A stretch of 64,000 bases of DNA from Streptomyces sp. FIT100 (GCF_024584805.1 NZ_CP075715.1:1-64000), one strand, 5' to 3'; shown: positions 34,292 to 46,512, numbered from the stretch's first letter. Notes: generated from the letters alone by a model not told the origin. A program made the numbers and translations.

Positions 34292-34527
34292 GTCAAGCCC
34301 CCAGGTTCCTCGGCTGAGTTGACAGTAACCCCCTGTCAGATGCTGAGCGACTATTCGCCAGGGTTCGCCAGGGTCCGCCAGATGGTGTGCCACCCGCGGG
34401 CCGGTGTCAGGTAGGAACGCGCCACCCCGCCCCGGCGGCCCGGTCGCACTCCCCAGGGTGCCGAAGGCTTCCGGGGCGGGGGGCGGCGCACGCGACTTGT
34501 CGGCACACGAAGGGATCTGTCTCGCCC

Positions 34528-35649
34528 ATGTACACAGCATCGTCCTCCGTGTCCGCCCCGCCCCGGCCGCAGCGTTCCGTACCGGTCGGCGGCAGGCCGT
34601 TCCTCGACCCCTCCCCGGTCGGAAGGACGGCACGGCGCTGGCCGCCGGCCGCCGGCCAACCGCTCAGCGGGAGAATCGACCTGTCCGGCCCCCAGGGCGC
34701 GCAGCTGCGCATGGCGATCGCGTCGGTGCACAGGATCTGCCCAGAGTTCAATCCGGTGCAGGTGCTGCGCAGGAGCGGACGCTCGGTCCTGCTCGTCGGC
34801 AGCACCGGGCGCGCGACGGCGGTCGCCAAGTGTTTACTGGACCAGTCACCGGTGTGGGCCGAGCGGTTCCGGCACGAGATAAGTGCTTACCGTGCGTTCG
34901 TCCGGCACCGCCCGCCGGTGCGGGCGCCGCGGCTCATCGCCGCGGATCCGGAGAACTGCACGCTGGTGATCGAGCGGATGGCGGGCCGTCCGGCCGCCCT
35001 GGCGAGGCACCCCTCGGAGGCCCCGCCGCGTGCGGACGTACGGGCGGCGCTGGGGGCGATCGCCCGGCTGAACTCGTGGCGGCCGCCTGCCGGGATGTTC
35101 GACGCCCCGCTGGACTACGCCTCGCGGATCGCGCGCTATCACGAGCTCGGGCTCTTCACCGACCGTGATCTGGGCGATCTCCAGAAGCTGCTCCACGGCC
35201 TCGCGCAGGCGAGCGGTCGGCAGGGTGTGGGCCAGTTCTGCCACGGGGACGCCCTGCTGTCGAACATCCTGCTGGCGCCGACGGGTCCGGTGCTCGTCGA
35301 CTGGGAGCACGCGGGCTGGTATCTGCCCGGGTACGACCTGGCGACGCTCTGGGCCGTCCTGGGCGACGCCCCGCTGGCCCGCAGGCACATCAGCCAGCTG
35401 GCCCAGCAGTCGGGCCCGGCTGCCCGGGACGCGTTCCTGGTCAACCTGATGCTGGTGCTGACCCGGGAGATCCGGACGTACGAGACGGCGGTGCAGCGGA
35501 CGATGCGGGAGGCGGCTCCGGCCGGAACCGTAGCGCCGGGGCCCGGTGCCGTCTCCTCCGGGGAGGAGCAGCGGCTGCTGTTGCGGCGGCTGCACGACGA
35601 CTGCGCGCTGGCACGGCGGGCCGTGCGCGCTGCGGTCGGCACTCGCTGA
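34528..35649 (+). CDS. Aminoglycoside phosphotransferase (APH)-family kinase
   Basis: A 373-residue protein with the APH/choline-kinase fold. The catalytic-loop motif is [13 protein letters not shown] and the metal-binding motif is [25 protein letters not shown]; the ATP-binding lobe contains [26 protein letters not shown]. The N-terminal ~70 residues are low-complexity. Many actinobacterial members phosphorylate small metabolites and do not confer drug resistance. It is divergent from the NsdA-like gene; a strong terminator hairpin follows. Confidence 0.82.
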   Translation: MYTASSSVSAPPRPQRSVPVGGRPFLDPSPVGRTARRWPPAAGQPLSGRIDLSGPQGAQLRMAIASVHRICPEFNPVQVLRRSGRSVLLVGSTGRATAVAKCLLDQSPVWAERFRHEISAYRAFVRHRPPVRAPRLIAADPENCTLVIERMAGRPAALARHPSEAPPRADVRAALGAIARLNSWRPPAGMFDAPLDYASRIARYHELGLFTDRDLGDLQKLLHGLAQASGRQGVGQFCHGDALLSNILLAPTGPVLVDWEHAGWYLPGYDLATLWAVLGDAPLARRHISQLAQQSGPAARDAFLVNLMLVLTREIRTYETAVQRTMREAAPAGTVAPGPGAVSSGEEQRLLLRRLHDDCALARRAVRAAVGTR

Positions 35650-35684
35650 CCGTCAACGGCGGCGAACAGCCGCTATGAGGGGGA

Positions 35685-35730
35685 AGAGCGCTGCGCGTCC
35701 AGTGCCGACACACTGGGCGCGCAGCGCTCT
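35685..35730 (+). terminator. Long-stem terminator after the APH-family gene
   Basis: AGAGCGCTGCGCG pairs with CGCGCAGCGCTCT; a G·U pair and CCAGTG/CACTGG extend the stem to about 20 bp around a CCGACA loop. It is 36 bp after the stop codon. Confidence 0.8.
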
Positions 35731-35991
35731 GTCGCGTTCCCCGCGGTGGGCATGGCCGCCGTCATCGGCGTTCCCCACGACAGCCACGGCGAGGAGGTCG
35801 TGGCGTACGTGGTGCGGGCGCCGGGTGCGCAGCTGTCCGCGGCCGAGCTCGTCGCGTGGTGCAGGGAGTCGATGGCGAGCTACACGTACCCGCGCCTGGT
35901 CGAGTTCGTCGATGTGCTGCCCACCAACGCCACGGGCAAGATCCTCAAGCGGGAGCTCCGGGATGCGCATCTGGCGCGGGCCGGGTCCTGA
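35731..35991 (+). pseudogene. C-terminal fragment of an acyl-CoA synthetase
   Basis: The frame encodes the last ~85 residues of an AMP-forming acyl-CoA ligase (FPAVGMAAVIGVPHDSHGEEVVAYVV … NATGKILKREL), including the catalytic Lys of the GKILKREL motif. The adenylation N-domain is missing, and sequence upstream is the terminator hairpin of the preceding gene. It is a truncated relic. A GTG at 35746 could still be translated, but a lone C-terminal domain would have no ligase activity. Confidence 0.75.
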
Positions 35992-36211
35992 CGCGGGTTT
36001 CCTGACGGCGGGTTTCGTGACGCGGGGTTCCTGACGCGGGGTTCCTACGGGGAGCAGTCCCGGTCATTGGTCGACGCCACTGACGCGCCGCAGGCCGCGG
36101 CCCTTCACCGGTGACGGGAAATCGCCCGTCGTTGCGCCTCATTGACGGATCGTCCGGGAGCCGCTACCCCTGGACGGGTCCCTCGCGCACCATCCGTCAC
36201 TGGAGGCTGCA

Positions 36212-38170
36212 TTGCAGGCATCCGCCCTCGTCCGACCGAGAAGAGCGCGCAGCCGGGGGGCGGTGGTCGCGGCGCTGCTCCTGACGCTGGGCTCGGCCGC
36301 TCCGTCCGCCACCGCGGAGCGGCCCGGGCCCGATGCGCTGCAGCGGGACTTCGCCGCCGCGGCCGCCGAGTACTCCGTGCCGGAGAGCGTGCTGCTGGCC
36401 GTCTCGTACCTCCAGTCCCGCTGGGACGGGCACGGTGGCGCGCCGAGCGTCACCGGCGGGTACGGGCCGATGCATCTGACCGACGCCCGGGCGGCCCTCG
36501 CGGACGCGCCGCATCACTCGCACGAGGGTGAGGATCCGCGCGGGGACACCGCCCGGCCGGTGCCGGCTCCGCGCGTGGCCGCGGACCTGCCGGACCTGTC
36601 GGCGCTCCCGGCCCGGCTGCGGACGCTGGAGCGGGCCGCGGCGCTCACCGGGCTCCCGGCGGAGCGGCTGCGCACCAGCCCCGGGGCGAACATCCGGGGC
36701 GGCGCCGCGCTGCTCGCCGACGCGCAGCGCGAGCTGGGGCAGCAGCCGAGCGCGGATCCGGCGGACTGGTACGGGGCGGTGGCGCGCTTCTCCGGCGCCG
36801 ACGACACGGCCACGGCGAGGACATACGCCGACGACGTGTACGACGTCATCCGGTCCGGTCCCAGCCGGGTCACCGACAGCGGCCAGCGGGTCGCGCTGGC
36901 CGCCGACGCCGGCGTCCGGCCGGACACGGCTACCGCCGCCGGGCTCGGGCTGCGCACGGTGGACGCCGGTCTGACGGAGTGTCCGCGGTCGGTGGCGTGC
37001 GAGTGGATCCCCGCGCCGTACGAGGAGTTCGGCGAGGGGGACTACGGCAACCACGACAAGGCGCAGCGGCCCGGGTCGCAGTCGGTCGACTACATCGTCA
37101 TCCACGACACCGAGGCGAGCTGGGACACCACCCTCCAGCTGGTCCAGAACCCGGAGTACGTGTCCTGGCAGTACTCGCTGCGCTCCTCCGACGGGCATGT
37201 GGCCCAGCATCTGCGGCTCGCGGACGTCGGCTGGCACGCCGGCAACTGGTTCGTCAACGCCAAGTCGATCGGCCTGGAGCACGAGGGCTTCCTCGTCAAC
37301 CCGGACGCCTGGTACACGGAGGCGATGTACCGGACGTCGGCGCGCCTCGTGCGCTACCTCGCCCAGCGGTACGACATCCCGCTCGACCGCCAGCACATCA
37401 TCGGCCACGACAACGTGCCGGGCACGGTGCCGTCGACGATCCCCGGGATGCACACCGATCCGGGCCCGTACTGGGACTGGGCGCACTACTTCACGCTGCT
37501 CGGCAGGCCGTTCGTGCCGACCGCGGGCCCGGGCGCGGCCGTGGTGACGGTCCGTCCGGACTACGAGAGCCATCGGCCGACGTACACGAGCTGCGCGAAG
37601 CCCGGGGACGCGTGCGCCCCGCACGGTTCGGGCGCGGTGCGGCTGCACACGGCGCCGGACGCGTCGGCCCCGCTCGTGAAGGACGCCGGCCTGCGGCCGG
37701 ACGGCGCGGGCTCCACGGACGGCGTGAACGACACGGGGGCGCGCGCTTCGACGGGCCAGCAGTACGCGGTCGCGGAGCGGCGCGGTGACTGGACGGCGAT
37801 CTGGTACCTGGGGCAGAAGGCGTGGTTCCACAACCCGCGTTCGGAGCCGACGGCGGTGGGTGCGCGGGCCGCGGTCCTCACGCCGCGGGAGGGCCTCGCC
37901 GAGGTGCCGGTGTACGGGCGGGCGTACCCGGAGCCGTCGGCGTATCCGGCGGGCGTCCCGGTGCAGGCCGTGACTCCGCTGCCGTACAGGCTGCTCGCCG
38001 GGCAGCGGTACGTAGCCGGTGAGCGGACGCCGGGCGAGTACTACTACGCGACGACGTTCGACACGAGCGGGCACACGGTGGTGCGCGGCCAGGAGGTGTA
38101 CTACGAGATCCAGTTCGGGCACCGGGTCGCGTTCGTGAAGGCGGCGGATGTGCGCGTGCTGCATCCCTAG
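36212..38170 (+). CDS. Secreted N-acetylmuramoyl-L-alanine amidase, modular
   Basis: A 652-residue secreted protein. The signal peptide is [23 protein letters not shown]. Residues ~35-230 form a helical domain that resembles the start of a lysozyme-like fold ([36 protein letters not shown]). The Amidase_2/PGRP domain spans ~285-430 with zinc-ligand blocks [15 protein letters not shown] and IIGHDNVPG. The C-terminal ~200 residues are SH3-like wall-binding repeats ([17 protein letters not shown]). It would hydrolyse the MurNAc-L-Ala bond. The start is TTG 36212 with GGAGG six bases upstream; no ATG or GTG fits as well. Confidence 0.85.
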   Translation: MQASALVRPRRARSRGAVVAALLLTLGSAAPSATAERPGPDALQRDFAAAAAEYSVPESVLLAVSYLQSRWDGHGGAPSVTGGYGPMHLTDARAALADAPHHSHEGEDPRGDTARPVPAPRVAADLPDLSALPARLRTLERAAALTGLPAERLRTSPGANIRGGAALLADAQRELGQQPSADPADWYGAVARFSGADDTATARTYADDVYDVIRSGPSRVTDSGQRVALAADAGVRPDTATAAGLGLRTVDAGLTECPRSVACEWIPAPYEEFGEGDYGNHDKAQRPGSQSVDYIVIHDTEASWDTTLQLVQNPEYVSWQYSLRSSDGHVAQHLRLADVGWHAGNWFVNAKSIGLEHEGFLVNPDAWYTEAMYRTSARLVRYLAQRYDIPLDRQHIIGHDNVPGTVPSTIPGMHTDPGPYWDWAHYFTLLGRPFVPTAGPGAAVVTVRPDYESHRPTYTSCAKPGDACAPHGSGAVRLHTAPDASAPLVKDAGLRPDGAGSTDGVNDTGARASTGQQYAVAERRGDWTAIWYLGQKAWFHNPRSEPTAVGARAAVLTPREGLAEVPVYGRAYPEPSAYPAGVPVQAVTPLPYRLLAGQRYVAGERTPGEYYYATTFDTSGHTVVRGQEVYYEIQFGHRVAFVKAADVRVLHP

Positions 38171-40495
<2,325 letters not shown>

Positions 40496-40517
40496 CCCGC
40501 GGGTCCGGGTATCCGTG

Positions 40518-40546
40518 CGGCCTGCCGTTTCGGGTACGGCAGGCCG
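40518..40546. terminator. Bidirectional terminator after geosmin synthase
   Basis: CGGCCTGCCGT (40518-40528) pairs perfectly with ACGGCAGGCCG (40536-40546) around a 7-nt loop. It lies between the convergent geosmin synthase and 40591-41091 genes. Confidence 0.8.
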
Positions 40547-40590
40547 GCCGGTCGTCCGGTGGATCGGGCGGGCCAGGCGGGCGGGGCGGG

Positions 40591-41091
40591 TCAGCCCTGC
40601 TGGAAGAGCTCCGCGGGCAGCGGCTTGAGCAGCGCGTACAGATCGTCGGTGATGGGGCGGTCCCAGCTGGCGATCGTGACGAGGACGTTGTCGCTGCGGT
40701 CGAACTGGACGCAGGAGATCCGGCTCTCGGAGAGCTTGATCCGGCGCACGATCAGCAGGTTGTCGCCCTGCATCACCGGCACGTCCTCGGTGCCGGTGAC
40801 GGTGACCTCCTCGTCGTTCTCCAGCGCGGCGAGCAGCTGGGCGACCTCGAAGGGGATCTGCCCCTCGGTGAGCTCCCGGGCGGGTGAGCCCTCGGGCAGA
40901 TTGCCGATGATCATCGCGGGGCCGCGGCCGCCGAACAGGTCGTAGCGGAGGAAGACGCCCTGGCAGCTCCCGTCGGGTGCGGGCAGCAGCCCGGCGCCGA
41001 GGTTTCCGGGCCAATCCCCCGGGTCCATGGCCAGGACGTCGAAGTCCGGGCCGGCGGGGGTGGCGGCGCTGCGGCGGCGGAGGAAGGACAT
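40591..41091 (-). CDS. Conserved hypothetical protein (actinobacterial)
   Basis: A 166-residue soluble protein, not assigned. It begins MSFLRRRS and has alternating strands and helices (GVFLRYDLFGGRGPAMIIGNLPEG … DDLYALLKPLPAELFQQG). Codon use is typical of the host, so it is probably a real gene. No motif indicates function. Confidence 0.7.
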   Translation of the reverse strand: MSFLRRRSAATPAGPDFDVLAMDPGDWPGNLGAGLLPAPDGSCQGVFLRYDLFGGRGPAMIIGNLPEGSPARELTEGQIPFEVAQLLAALENDEEVTVTGTEDVPVMQGDNLLIVRRIKLSESRISCVQFDRSDNVLVTIASWDRPITDDLYALLKPLPAELFQQG

Positions 41092-41362
41092 GCGGCAATG
41101 GTACGTGCACGGGGGCTCGGGACGGGGACCTGGGTGGCCGGGGCCGGCGCCGCGGCCGCCCGCGCGGAGGACGGGGAAGGACCTGCTCCGTGGTGGGGCC
41201 CGTCGCGCTCATGGGCCGGTGTGCCGTCCCGGCCGCACGGGACGAGGACCGTCGCAATGCGACGGCTCTCGTACCACCGGCGATGTCCGCCGCCCGTGCT
41301 TCCCCGACGGCGGGTATCGCTGCCGGCACGGGCTGTCAGTGGCGAGTGGGAGACTGCCCGGC

Positions 41363-41956
41363 ATGATCGAGTCGAGTGCGAAGGCGGACCTGCTCCGCTA
41401 TCTGCAAGTCGCCCGTGAGGCCCTGTTGTGGAAGCTCGACGGGCTGCCCGAGTACGACGTCCGCCGTCCGCTGACGCCGACCGGCACGAACCTGCTGGGG
41501 CTGGTCAAACACCTCGCCGGTGTGGAGGCGGGGTACTTCGGCGACACGTTCGGCAGGCCGTTCTTCGACGCGCCTCCGCCCTGGTACCTGGAGGACGCCG
41601 AGCCCAACGCGGACATGTGGGCCGCTGCCGACGAGTCGCGCGAGGCGATCGTCGGGCTGTACCGACGGGTGTGGGCGCACTCGGACGCCGCGGTCGCCGC
41701 GCTGGCGCTCGACGCGGTCGGGCACGTCCCGTGGTGGCCGGAGGAGCGACGCGAGGTGACCTTGCATCACGTCCTGGTGCGTGTGCTCGCCGACACCCAC
41801 CGGCACGCCGGCCATGCCGACATCGTCCGCGAGCTCATCGACGGGGCCGTGGGAATGTGGGAGGGGAACGCGAGCATGCCGCCGGGCGATCGGACGTCGT
41901 GGGGGAGCCACCGGCGCCGGCTGGAGCGCGTGGCGCGGGAAGCGGATCACCGCTGA
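41363..41956 (+). CDS. DUF664 / DinB-like protein, paralogue of the 226-810 gene
   Basis: A 197-residue protein clearly homologous to the IS-borne gene at 226-810 throughout (REALLWKLDGLPEYDVRRPLTPTGTNLLGLVKHLAGVEAGYFG … HRHAGHADIVRELIDGAVGMW). It has the same His spacing expected for a DinB-fold metal site. It is probably the resident copy in the chromosome. The ATG has GGGAG 11 bases upstream. The substrate is unknown. Confidence 0.85.
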   Translation: MIESSAKADLLRYLQVAREALLWKLDGLPEYDVRRPLTPTGTNLLGLVKHLAGVEAGYFGDTFGRPFFDAPPPWYLEDAEPNADMWAAADESREAIVGLYRRVWAHSDAAVAALALDAVGHVPWWPEERREVTLHHVLVRVLADTHRHAGHADIVRELIDGAVGMWEGNASMPPGDRTSWGSHRRRLERVAREADHR

Positions 41957-42087
41957 TGCCGTCCGCCGGGCCCGCGGCCGGGCCCGCGACCGCGCGCAGC
42001 TCGGCCCGTGGGCCCGCCCACGGGCCGGTTGGTGTCGCGGTCCCGGCCGCGTTCGCAGACCGTCGCCGTCCGGGGGGTCGCGGCGGG

Positions 42088-42330
42088 TCAGGTGAGGTCG
42101 AACTCTCCCTCGCGTGCGTTGAGGACGAAGGCGCGCCACTCGCCCGGTGTGAAGATCAGTGAGGGGCTCTCGGGGCGCCCGGCGTTGCGCATCGCGATGA
42201 AGCCCTCGACGAAGGCGATCTGGACGTCGCCCGCGCCCTGGGTGCCCGACCGCCAGTCCGCCTGGCTGAGGTCGAGGTCCGGCTTGCTCCAGCCCGAAAG
42301 CGGCTGCTGCCTGGTGATGCTCTCGGCCAC
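42088..42330 (-). CDS. DUF397 domain protein
   Basis: An 80-residue protein with the DUF397 pattern (W…SG…CVEVA-like stretch here DVQIAFVEGFIAMRNAGRPESPSLIFTPGEWRAFVLNAREGEFD). DUF397 genes normally follow an XRE-type regulator gene in Streptomyces. Here no such partner is adjacent, so it is an orphan copy. Confidence 0.88.
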   Translation of the reverse strand: MAESITRQQPLSGWSKPDLDLSQADWRSGTQGAGDVQIAFVEGFIAMRNAGRPESPSLIFTPGEWRAFVLNAREGEFDLT

Positions 42331-42421
42331 GTCCGTACTCCTCCCGGTTCGTCGTCCGCGCTCAGACTAGCGATCGTCGCCGGTCACGGACAGGCCGCGG
42401 GGCGTGGCGGAACGTGGTGGC

Positions 42422-43591
42422 TCAGTTCGCCGGGGGCTCGGCGCCGACGAGCCACATGGAGAAGAACTGCGAGCCGCCTCCGTAGGCGTGGCCGAGCGCC
42501 CTGCGGGCGCCGTCCACCTGGTGTTCGCCCGCCTGGCCGCGCACCTGGAGCGCGGCCTCGGCGAACCGGATCATGCCGGAGGCGCCGATGGGGTTGGTGG
42601 AGAGCACGCCTCCGGACGGGTTGACGGGCAGGTCGCCGTCGAGTTCGGTGGCGCCGGACTCGGTGAGCTTCCAGCCCTCGCCCTCCGCGGCGAACCCGAG
42701 GTTCTCCAGCCACATCGGCTCGTACCAGGAGAACGGGACGTACATCTCGACGGCGTCGATCTCGCGGCGCGGGTCGGCGATGCCCGCCTGGTGGTAGACG
42801 TCGGCCGCGCAGTCCTTGCCGGCCTGTGGGGAGACGAAGTCCTTGCCGGCGAAGAGGGTGGGTTCGCTGCGCATCGCGCCTCCGTGCATCCAGGCGGGCG
42901 GTCGCGGTGAACGGGCGGCGCCCGCCCGGTCGGTGAGGACCATCGCGCAGGCGCCGTCGGAGGACGGGCAGGTCTCCGAGTAGCGGATCGGGTCCCACAG
43001 CATCGGCGATGCCTGGACCTTCTCCAGGGTGATGCCGTGCTCGTGCAGATGGGCGTACGGGTTCTTGAGGGCGTTGCGGCGGTCCTTGTAGGCGACGAGG
43101 GAGCCGACGGTGTCGGGCGCACCGCTGCGGCGCATGTACGCGCGCACGTGCGGGGCGAAGAAGCCGCCCGCGCCGGCGAGCAGCGGCTGCTGGAACGGGA
43201 TGGGCAGCGACAGGCCCCACATGGCGTTCGACTCGGACTGCTTCTCGAAGGCGAGGGTGAGGACGGTGCCGTGGACGCGGGCGGCGACGAGACCCGCGGC
43301 GACGAGTGCGGTGGAGCCGCCGACGGAGCCCGCGGTGTGGACGCGCAGCATCGGTTTGCCGACGGCGCCGAGGGCGTCGGCGAGGTACAGCTCCGGCATC
43401 ATCACGCCCTCGAAGAAGTCGGGGGCCTTGCCGATGACGACGGCGTCGATGTCCGCCCAGGTCAGCTCGGCGTCGTCGAGGGCGCTGCGGGCGGCCTCGC
43501 GGACGAGTCCGGCGATGGAGACGTCGTGGCGGGCGGCCACGTGCTTGGTCTGGCCGATGCCGACGACGGCCACGGGCTCCTTAGCGGACAT
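42422..43591 (-). CDS. Ltp3-like thiolase/lipid-transfer (aldolase-type) protein
   Basis: A 389-residue thiolase-fold protein (VAVVGIGQTKHVAARHDVSIAGLVREAARSALDDAELTWADIDAVVIGKAPDFFEGVMMPELYLADALGA … ALGHAYGGGSQFFSMWLVG). It belongs to the lipid-transfer/SCP2-thiolase branch that includes side-chain-cleaving sterol aldolases. Its length and its position last in an echA19-like, DUF35, ltp4-like, ltp3-like row match mycobacterial Ltp3. It overlaps the preceding gene by 11 nt. A retro-aldol role on a branched sterol-CoA is inferred from the cluster. Confidence 0.78.
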   Translation of the reverse strand: MSAKEPVAVVGIGQTKHVAARHDVSIAGLVREAARSALDDAELTWADIDAVVIGKAPDFFEGVMMPELYLADALGAVGKPMLRVHTAGSVGGSTALVAAGLVAARVHGTVLTLAFEKQSESNAMWGLSLPIPFQQPLLAGAGGFFAPHVRAYMRRSGAPDTVGSLVAYKDRRNALKNPYAHLHEHGITLEKVQASPMLWDPIRYSETCPSSDGACAMVLTDRAGAARSPRPPAWMHGGAMRSEPTLFAGKDFVSPQAGKDCAADVYHQAGIADPRREIDAVEMYVPFSWYEPMWLENLGFAAEGEGWKLTESGATELDGDLPVNPSGGVLSTNPIGASGMIRFAEAALQVRGQAGEHQVDGARRALGHAYGGGSQFFSMWLVGAEPPAN

Positions 43592-44633
43592 GCGGCTCTC
43601 CTTCGAGGACGGCGACCAGGTTCTGCTGGAGGCAGGGGCCCGAGGTGGCGTGCGCGAGGGCGCGGTCGGACGCGCCGCGGTGGATGCGGGCGGCGGCCTC
43701 GCCGAGCCGGATGAGGCCGGCGGCCATGACGGGGTTGGCGGCGAGCGCGCCGCCGGACGGGTTGACGGTGACGGTGTCGTCGAGCTTCAGGGCCCTGCGG
43801 AGCACGACCTCCTGTGAGGTGAAGGGGGCGTGCAGTTCGGCGGTGTCGACGGGCCGTTCGAAGGCTCCGGCGCGTTCGGCGGCGAGACGGGTGGAGGGCG
43901 AGTCGGTGAGGTCGCGCACGCCGAGGCTGTGCGGTTCGATGCGGTGGTCCATGCCGCGGATCCAGGCGGGGCGTTCGCACAGTTCGCGGGCGGTGTCGCC
44001 GGCGGCGAGGATCACCGCGGCGGCGCCGTCGGAGACGGGCGGGCAGTCTCCGGTGCGCAGCGGCCGTACGACGTAGTCGCCCTGCGGGCGCGGGCCGCGC
44101 AGCTGGGCGTGCGGGTTGGCGGACGCGGCGGTGCGGCTGCGGGTGGCGATCCCGGCGAGTGCGCGTTCGCTGGTGTGCTCGGCGTCGATGAGCGCCTGGG
44201 CCTGGAGCGCGGCGACGGCGACGGCGTCGGGCCAGAGCGGGGCGACGTAGTAGGGGTCGAGCTGGCGGGTGAGCACATCGCGCACGGAGCCGGGCGAGGA
44301 CTTGCCGTACGAGTAGACCAGCGCGGTGTCCGCGTCGCCGGTGAGGAGCTTCACCCACGCCTCGTACAGGGCCCAGGCGCCGTCCATCTCGACGTGCGAC
44401 TCGGAGATCGGCGGCCAGGCGCCGACGCCGTCGAGGGCCATCGTGAAGGAGAAGGCGCGGCCTGCGAGGTAGTCGGAGGAGCCGGAGCAGGTGAAGCCGA
44501 TGTCCCCGGTGCGCAGCCCGGTCTGTCCGAGGACGTCGTGCAGGACGGGCATGAGCATCTCGACCTCGGAGAGCTCTTCGCTGCTGCGCCGGTGGCCGGT
44601 CTGGGAGAAGGCGACGATCGCGACGTCTCGCAT
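43581..44633 (-). CDS. Ltp4-like thiolase/lipid-transfer (aldolase-type) protein
   Basis: A 350-residue thiolase-fold protein of the same branch (DVAIVAFSQTGHRRSSEELSEVEMLMPVLHDVLGQTGLRTGDIGFTCSGSSDYLAG … VNPSGGALAANPVMAAGLIRLGEAAARI … HATSGPCLQQNLVAVLEG). It starts 2 bp after the DUF35 gene and overlaps the Ltp3-like gene, so it is translationally coupled. Ltp3/Ltp4 pairs are required in rhodococci for C24-branched sterol side chains. They probably act with a DUF35 partner. Confidence 0.78.
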   Translation of the reverse strand: MRDVAIVAFSQTGHRRSSEELSEVEMLMPVLHDVLGQTGLRTGDIGFTCSGSSDYLAGRAFSFTMALDGVGAWPPISESHVEMDGAWALYEAWVKLLTGDADTALVYSYGKSSPGSVRDVLTRQLDPYYVAPLWPDAVAVAALQAQALIDAEHTSERALAGIATRSRTAASANPHAQLRGPRPQGDYVVRPLRTGDCPPVSDGAAAVILAAGDTARELCERPAWIRGMDHRIEPHSLGVRDLTDSPSTRLAAERAGAFERPVDTAELHAPFTSQEVVLRRALKLDDTVTVNPSGGALAANPVMAAGLIRLGEAAARIHRGASDRALAHATSGPCLQQNLVAVLEGEPHVR

Positions 44634-44635
44634 GG

Positions 44636-45604
44636 CTACAGCAGCTCCTTGTAGGTGTCGTAGTCGGCGTCGGGTTCGCCGGTGGGCCGGTAGTGGTCGG
44701 GGTGGCGGCCCCCTTCGGCCCAGACGGGTTCGACGCGCAGCCCCATGCGCACCTGGTCGTACGGGATGCCGGCGATACGGCCGTGCAGGGCGAGGCCGGC
44801 GCCGTCGAGGGCGATGTGCGCGTAGACGTAGGGCACTTCGATATCGAGGGTCGCCGGATGACGAGACTTGATGTTGACGATGCAGTACGTGGTGACGGTG
44901 CCGCGGGGGCCGACCTCGACCTGCTCGGCGGTGGCGACGCCGCAGGTGGGGCAGGCGCCGCGGGGCGGGACGTACACCTTGCGGCAGGACGGGCAGCGTT
45001 CGCCGGTGGTGCGCTGCTCGGCGAGGGCGGCGAGATGGCGGGCCTGGGCGCGGCCGGGGGTGTAGGTGTAGTCGAGGCGTGCGGGGGCGACGATGCCGGT
45101 GACGGGGTCCTCGAACGTGCCGCTGTGCTCGCGGGCCCGGCCGGACTCGTCGCCTTCGTACGCCTCGAAGCAGGCGATGTCGGTGATGGCTCCGGTGCGC
45201 TCGGCCGCCCAGCGGACACGGACCCGCATTCCGGTGCGTACGGCGTCGGGGCCGGGGGCGTCGAGGGCGTGGAGGAGGGCGCTGTCGGCGCCGTCGAGCC
45301 TCACCATGGCCCAGGCGAAGGGGGTCGCGAGCGGCTGGCCGGGGCGGGGCTCGTGGTTCCACGCCCAGGTGGTGACGGTGCCGGTGGCGGCGACCTCCAC
45401 GAGGTCGCGCAGTTCGTCGGCGGTGTCGGGGTCGTACTCGACGGGCGGGACGAGGACGCGGCCGGCGGCGGTCCTGACGCCGAGGACGGTGCGCTCGCGC
45501 AGGCCGGTGAGGAAGGCGGACTGGACGGGGCCGAGCGACCGGGTGAAGGGGAACTCGAGGACGAGGGGTGCGCGGAGCACCTCCGGTGCAGGGGTGGGGG
45601 ACAT
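44636..45604 (-). CDS. Tandem OB-fold/DUF35 protein (Rv3521-like partner of sterol aldolases)
   Basis: A 322-residue protein with two OB-fold halves. The second contains a rubredoxin-like zinc ribbon (CPSCRKVYVPPRGACPTC) followed by the DUF35 OB-fold (GPRGTVTTYCIVNIKS … PYVYAHIALDGAGLALHGRIAG). The first half (~15-155) repeats the OB pattern (ATGTVTTWAWNHEP…FAWAMVRLDGADSALLHALDA) without the Cys. DUF35 proteins hold and activate Ltp-type aldolases or thiolases. It is immediately upstream of the ltp4-like gene with a 2-bp gap. Confidence 0.82.
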   Translation of the reverse strand: MSPTPAPEVLRAPLVLEFPFTRSLGPVQSAFLTGLRERTVLGVRTAAGRVLVPPVEYDPDTADELRDLVEVAATGTVTTWAWNHEPRPGQPLATPFAWAMVRLDGADSALLHALDAPGPDAVRTGMRVRVRWAAERTGAITDIACFEAYEGDESGRAREHSGTFEDPVTGIVAPARLDYTYTPGRAQARHLAALAEQRTTGERCPSCRKVYVPPRGACPTCGVATAEQVEVGPRGTVTTYCIVNIKSRHPATLDIEVPYVYAHIALDGAGLALHGRIAGIPYDQVRMGLRVEPVWAEGGRHPDHYRPTGEPDADYDTYKELL

Positions 45605-45640
45605 GGGGGCTCCTTGGGGTGGGGTGCGGGGCGGGGAGGA

Positions 45641-46441
45641 TCACGCCCGGCGGTAGACGGGGGCGCGCTTCTCCGCGAACGCGCGGGCGCCCTCCTTCGC
45701 GTCGGCGGTGTCGAAGACGGGCCAGCCGCGCTTGAGTTCGGCCGCCAGTCCCTCGGTCTCCGTCATCTCCGCGGTCTCGTAGACGGACGCCTTGACCGCC
45801 TCCACCGCCAGCGGGCCGCAGGCGTTGATCTGCTCGGCGATGGCGAGCGCCTTCTCCAGGGCGGTGCCGTCGGGGACGACATGGCCGACGAGGCCGATGC
45901 GTTCGGCTTCGGCGGCGGTGTAGGGGCGGCCGGTGAGCAGCATTTCGAGGGCGTGGGTGCGCGGGATCTGGCGCTGGAGGCGCACGGTCGAGCCGCCGAT
46001 GGGGAAGAGTCCGCGCTTGACCTCGAAGAGCCCGAAGGTGGCGCCCGCGCCCGCGACCCGGATGTCGGTGCCCTGGAGGATCTCGGTGCCGCCTGCCACG
46101 CAGTGGCCTTCGACGGCGGCGAGCACGGGTTTGCGCGGGCGGTGGTGGCGCAGCATCGCCTTCCAGTGCAGATCGGGGTCGGCCTTGAGCCGGTCGCGGT
46201 ACTGCTCGCCCTCCATTCCCCTGCCCGCCAGGGCCTTGAGGTCCATCCCGGCGCAGAACGAGCCGCCCGCTCCGGTGAGGACGACGGAGCGGATGCCGTC
46301 GTCCGCGTCGGCCTCCAGCCAGCCGTCGTGGAGTCCGACGAGCATCGGCAGCGACAGCGCGTTCTTCGCCTCCGGCCTGTTGAGGGTGAGCACCAGCGTG
46401 GCGCCTTCGCGCTGCACGGTGAGGTGTTCCGTACCAGCCAT
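45641..46441 (-). CDS. EchA19-like enoyl-CoA hydratase
   Basis: A 266-residue crotonase with oxyanion-hole blocks FCAGMDLKAL and VEGHCVAGGTEILQGTDIRVAG, and the C-terminal DAKEGARAFAEKRAP signature. It closely resembles mycobacterial EchA19, which hydrates enoyl-CoA intermediates of the cholesterol side chain. It is the first gene of the minus-strand operon echA-DUF35-ltp4-ltp3. It is divergent from the FadD19-like gene over a 184-bp promoter region with a KstR-type motif. Confidence 0.85.
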   Translation of the reverse strand: MAGTEHLTVQREGATLVLTLNRPEAKNALSLPMLVGLHDGWLEADADDGIRSVVLTGAGGSFCAGMDLKALAGRGMEGEQYRDRLKADPDLHWKAMLRHHRPRKPVLAAVEGHCVAGGTEILQGTDIRVAGAGATFGLFEVKRGLFPIGGSTVRLQRQIPRTHALEMLLTGRPYTAAEAERIGLVGHVVPDGTALEKALAIAEQINACGPLAVEAVKASVYETAEMTETEGLAAELKRGWPVFDTADAKEGARAFAEKRAPVYRRA

Positions 46442-46468
46442 GACCGTCCTCCCGCCTCCCGTCCGCGT

Positions 46469-46485
46469 ACCTGGAACAGGTTGCA
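46469..46485. promoter_or_regulatory. KstR-type operator motif TGGAACAGGTTGCA
   Basis: Bases 46472-46485 fit TNNAACNNGTTNNA, the published motif of the KstR repressor of cholesterol catabolism in mycobacteria and rhodococci. The 13-bp palindrome ACCTG-GAA-CAGGT (46469-46481) overlaps it. It sits 28 bp upstream of the EchA19-like start in the divergent gap. No kstR gene is in the window. Confidence 0.55.
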
Positions 46486-46512
46486 GTAGGCCCGGGCCCA
46501 GTTCAATAGTTT

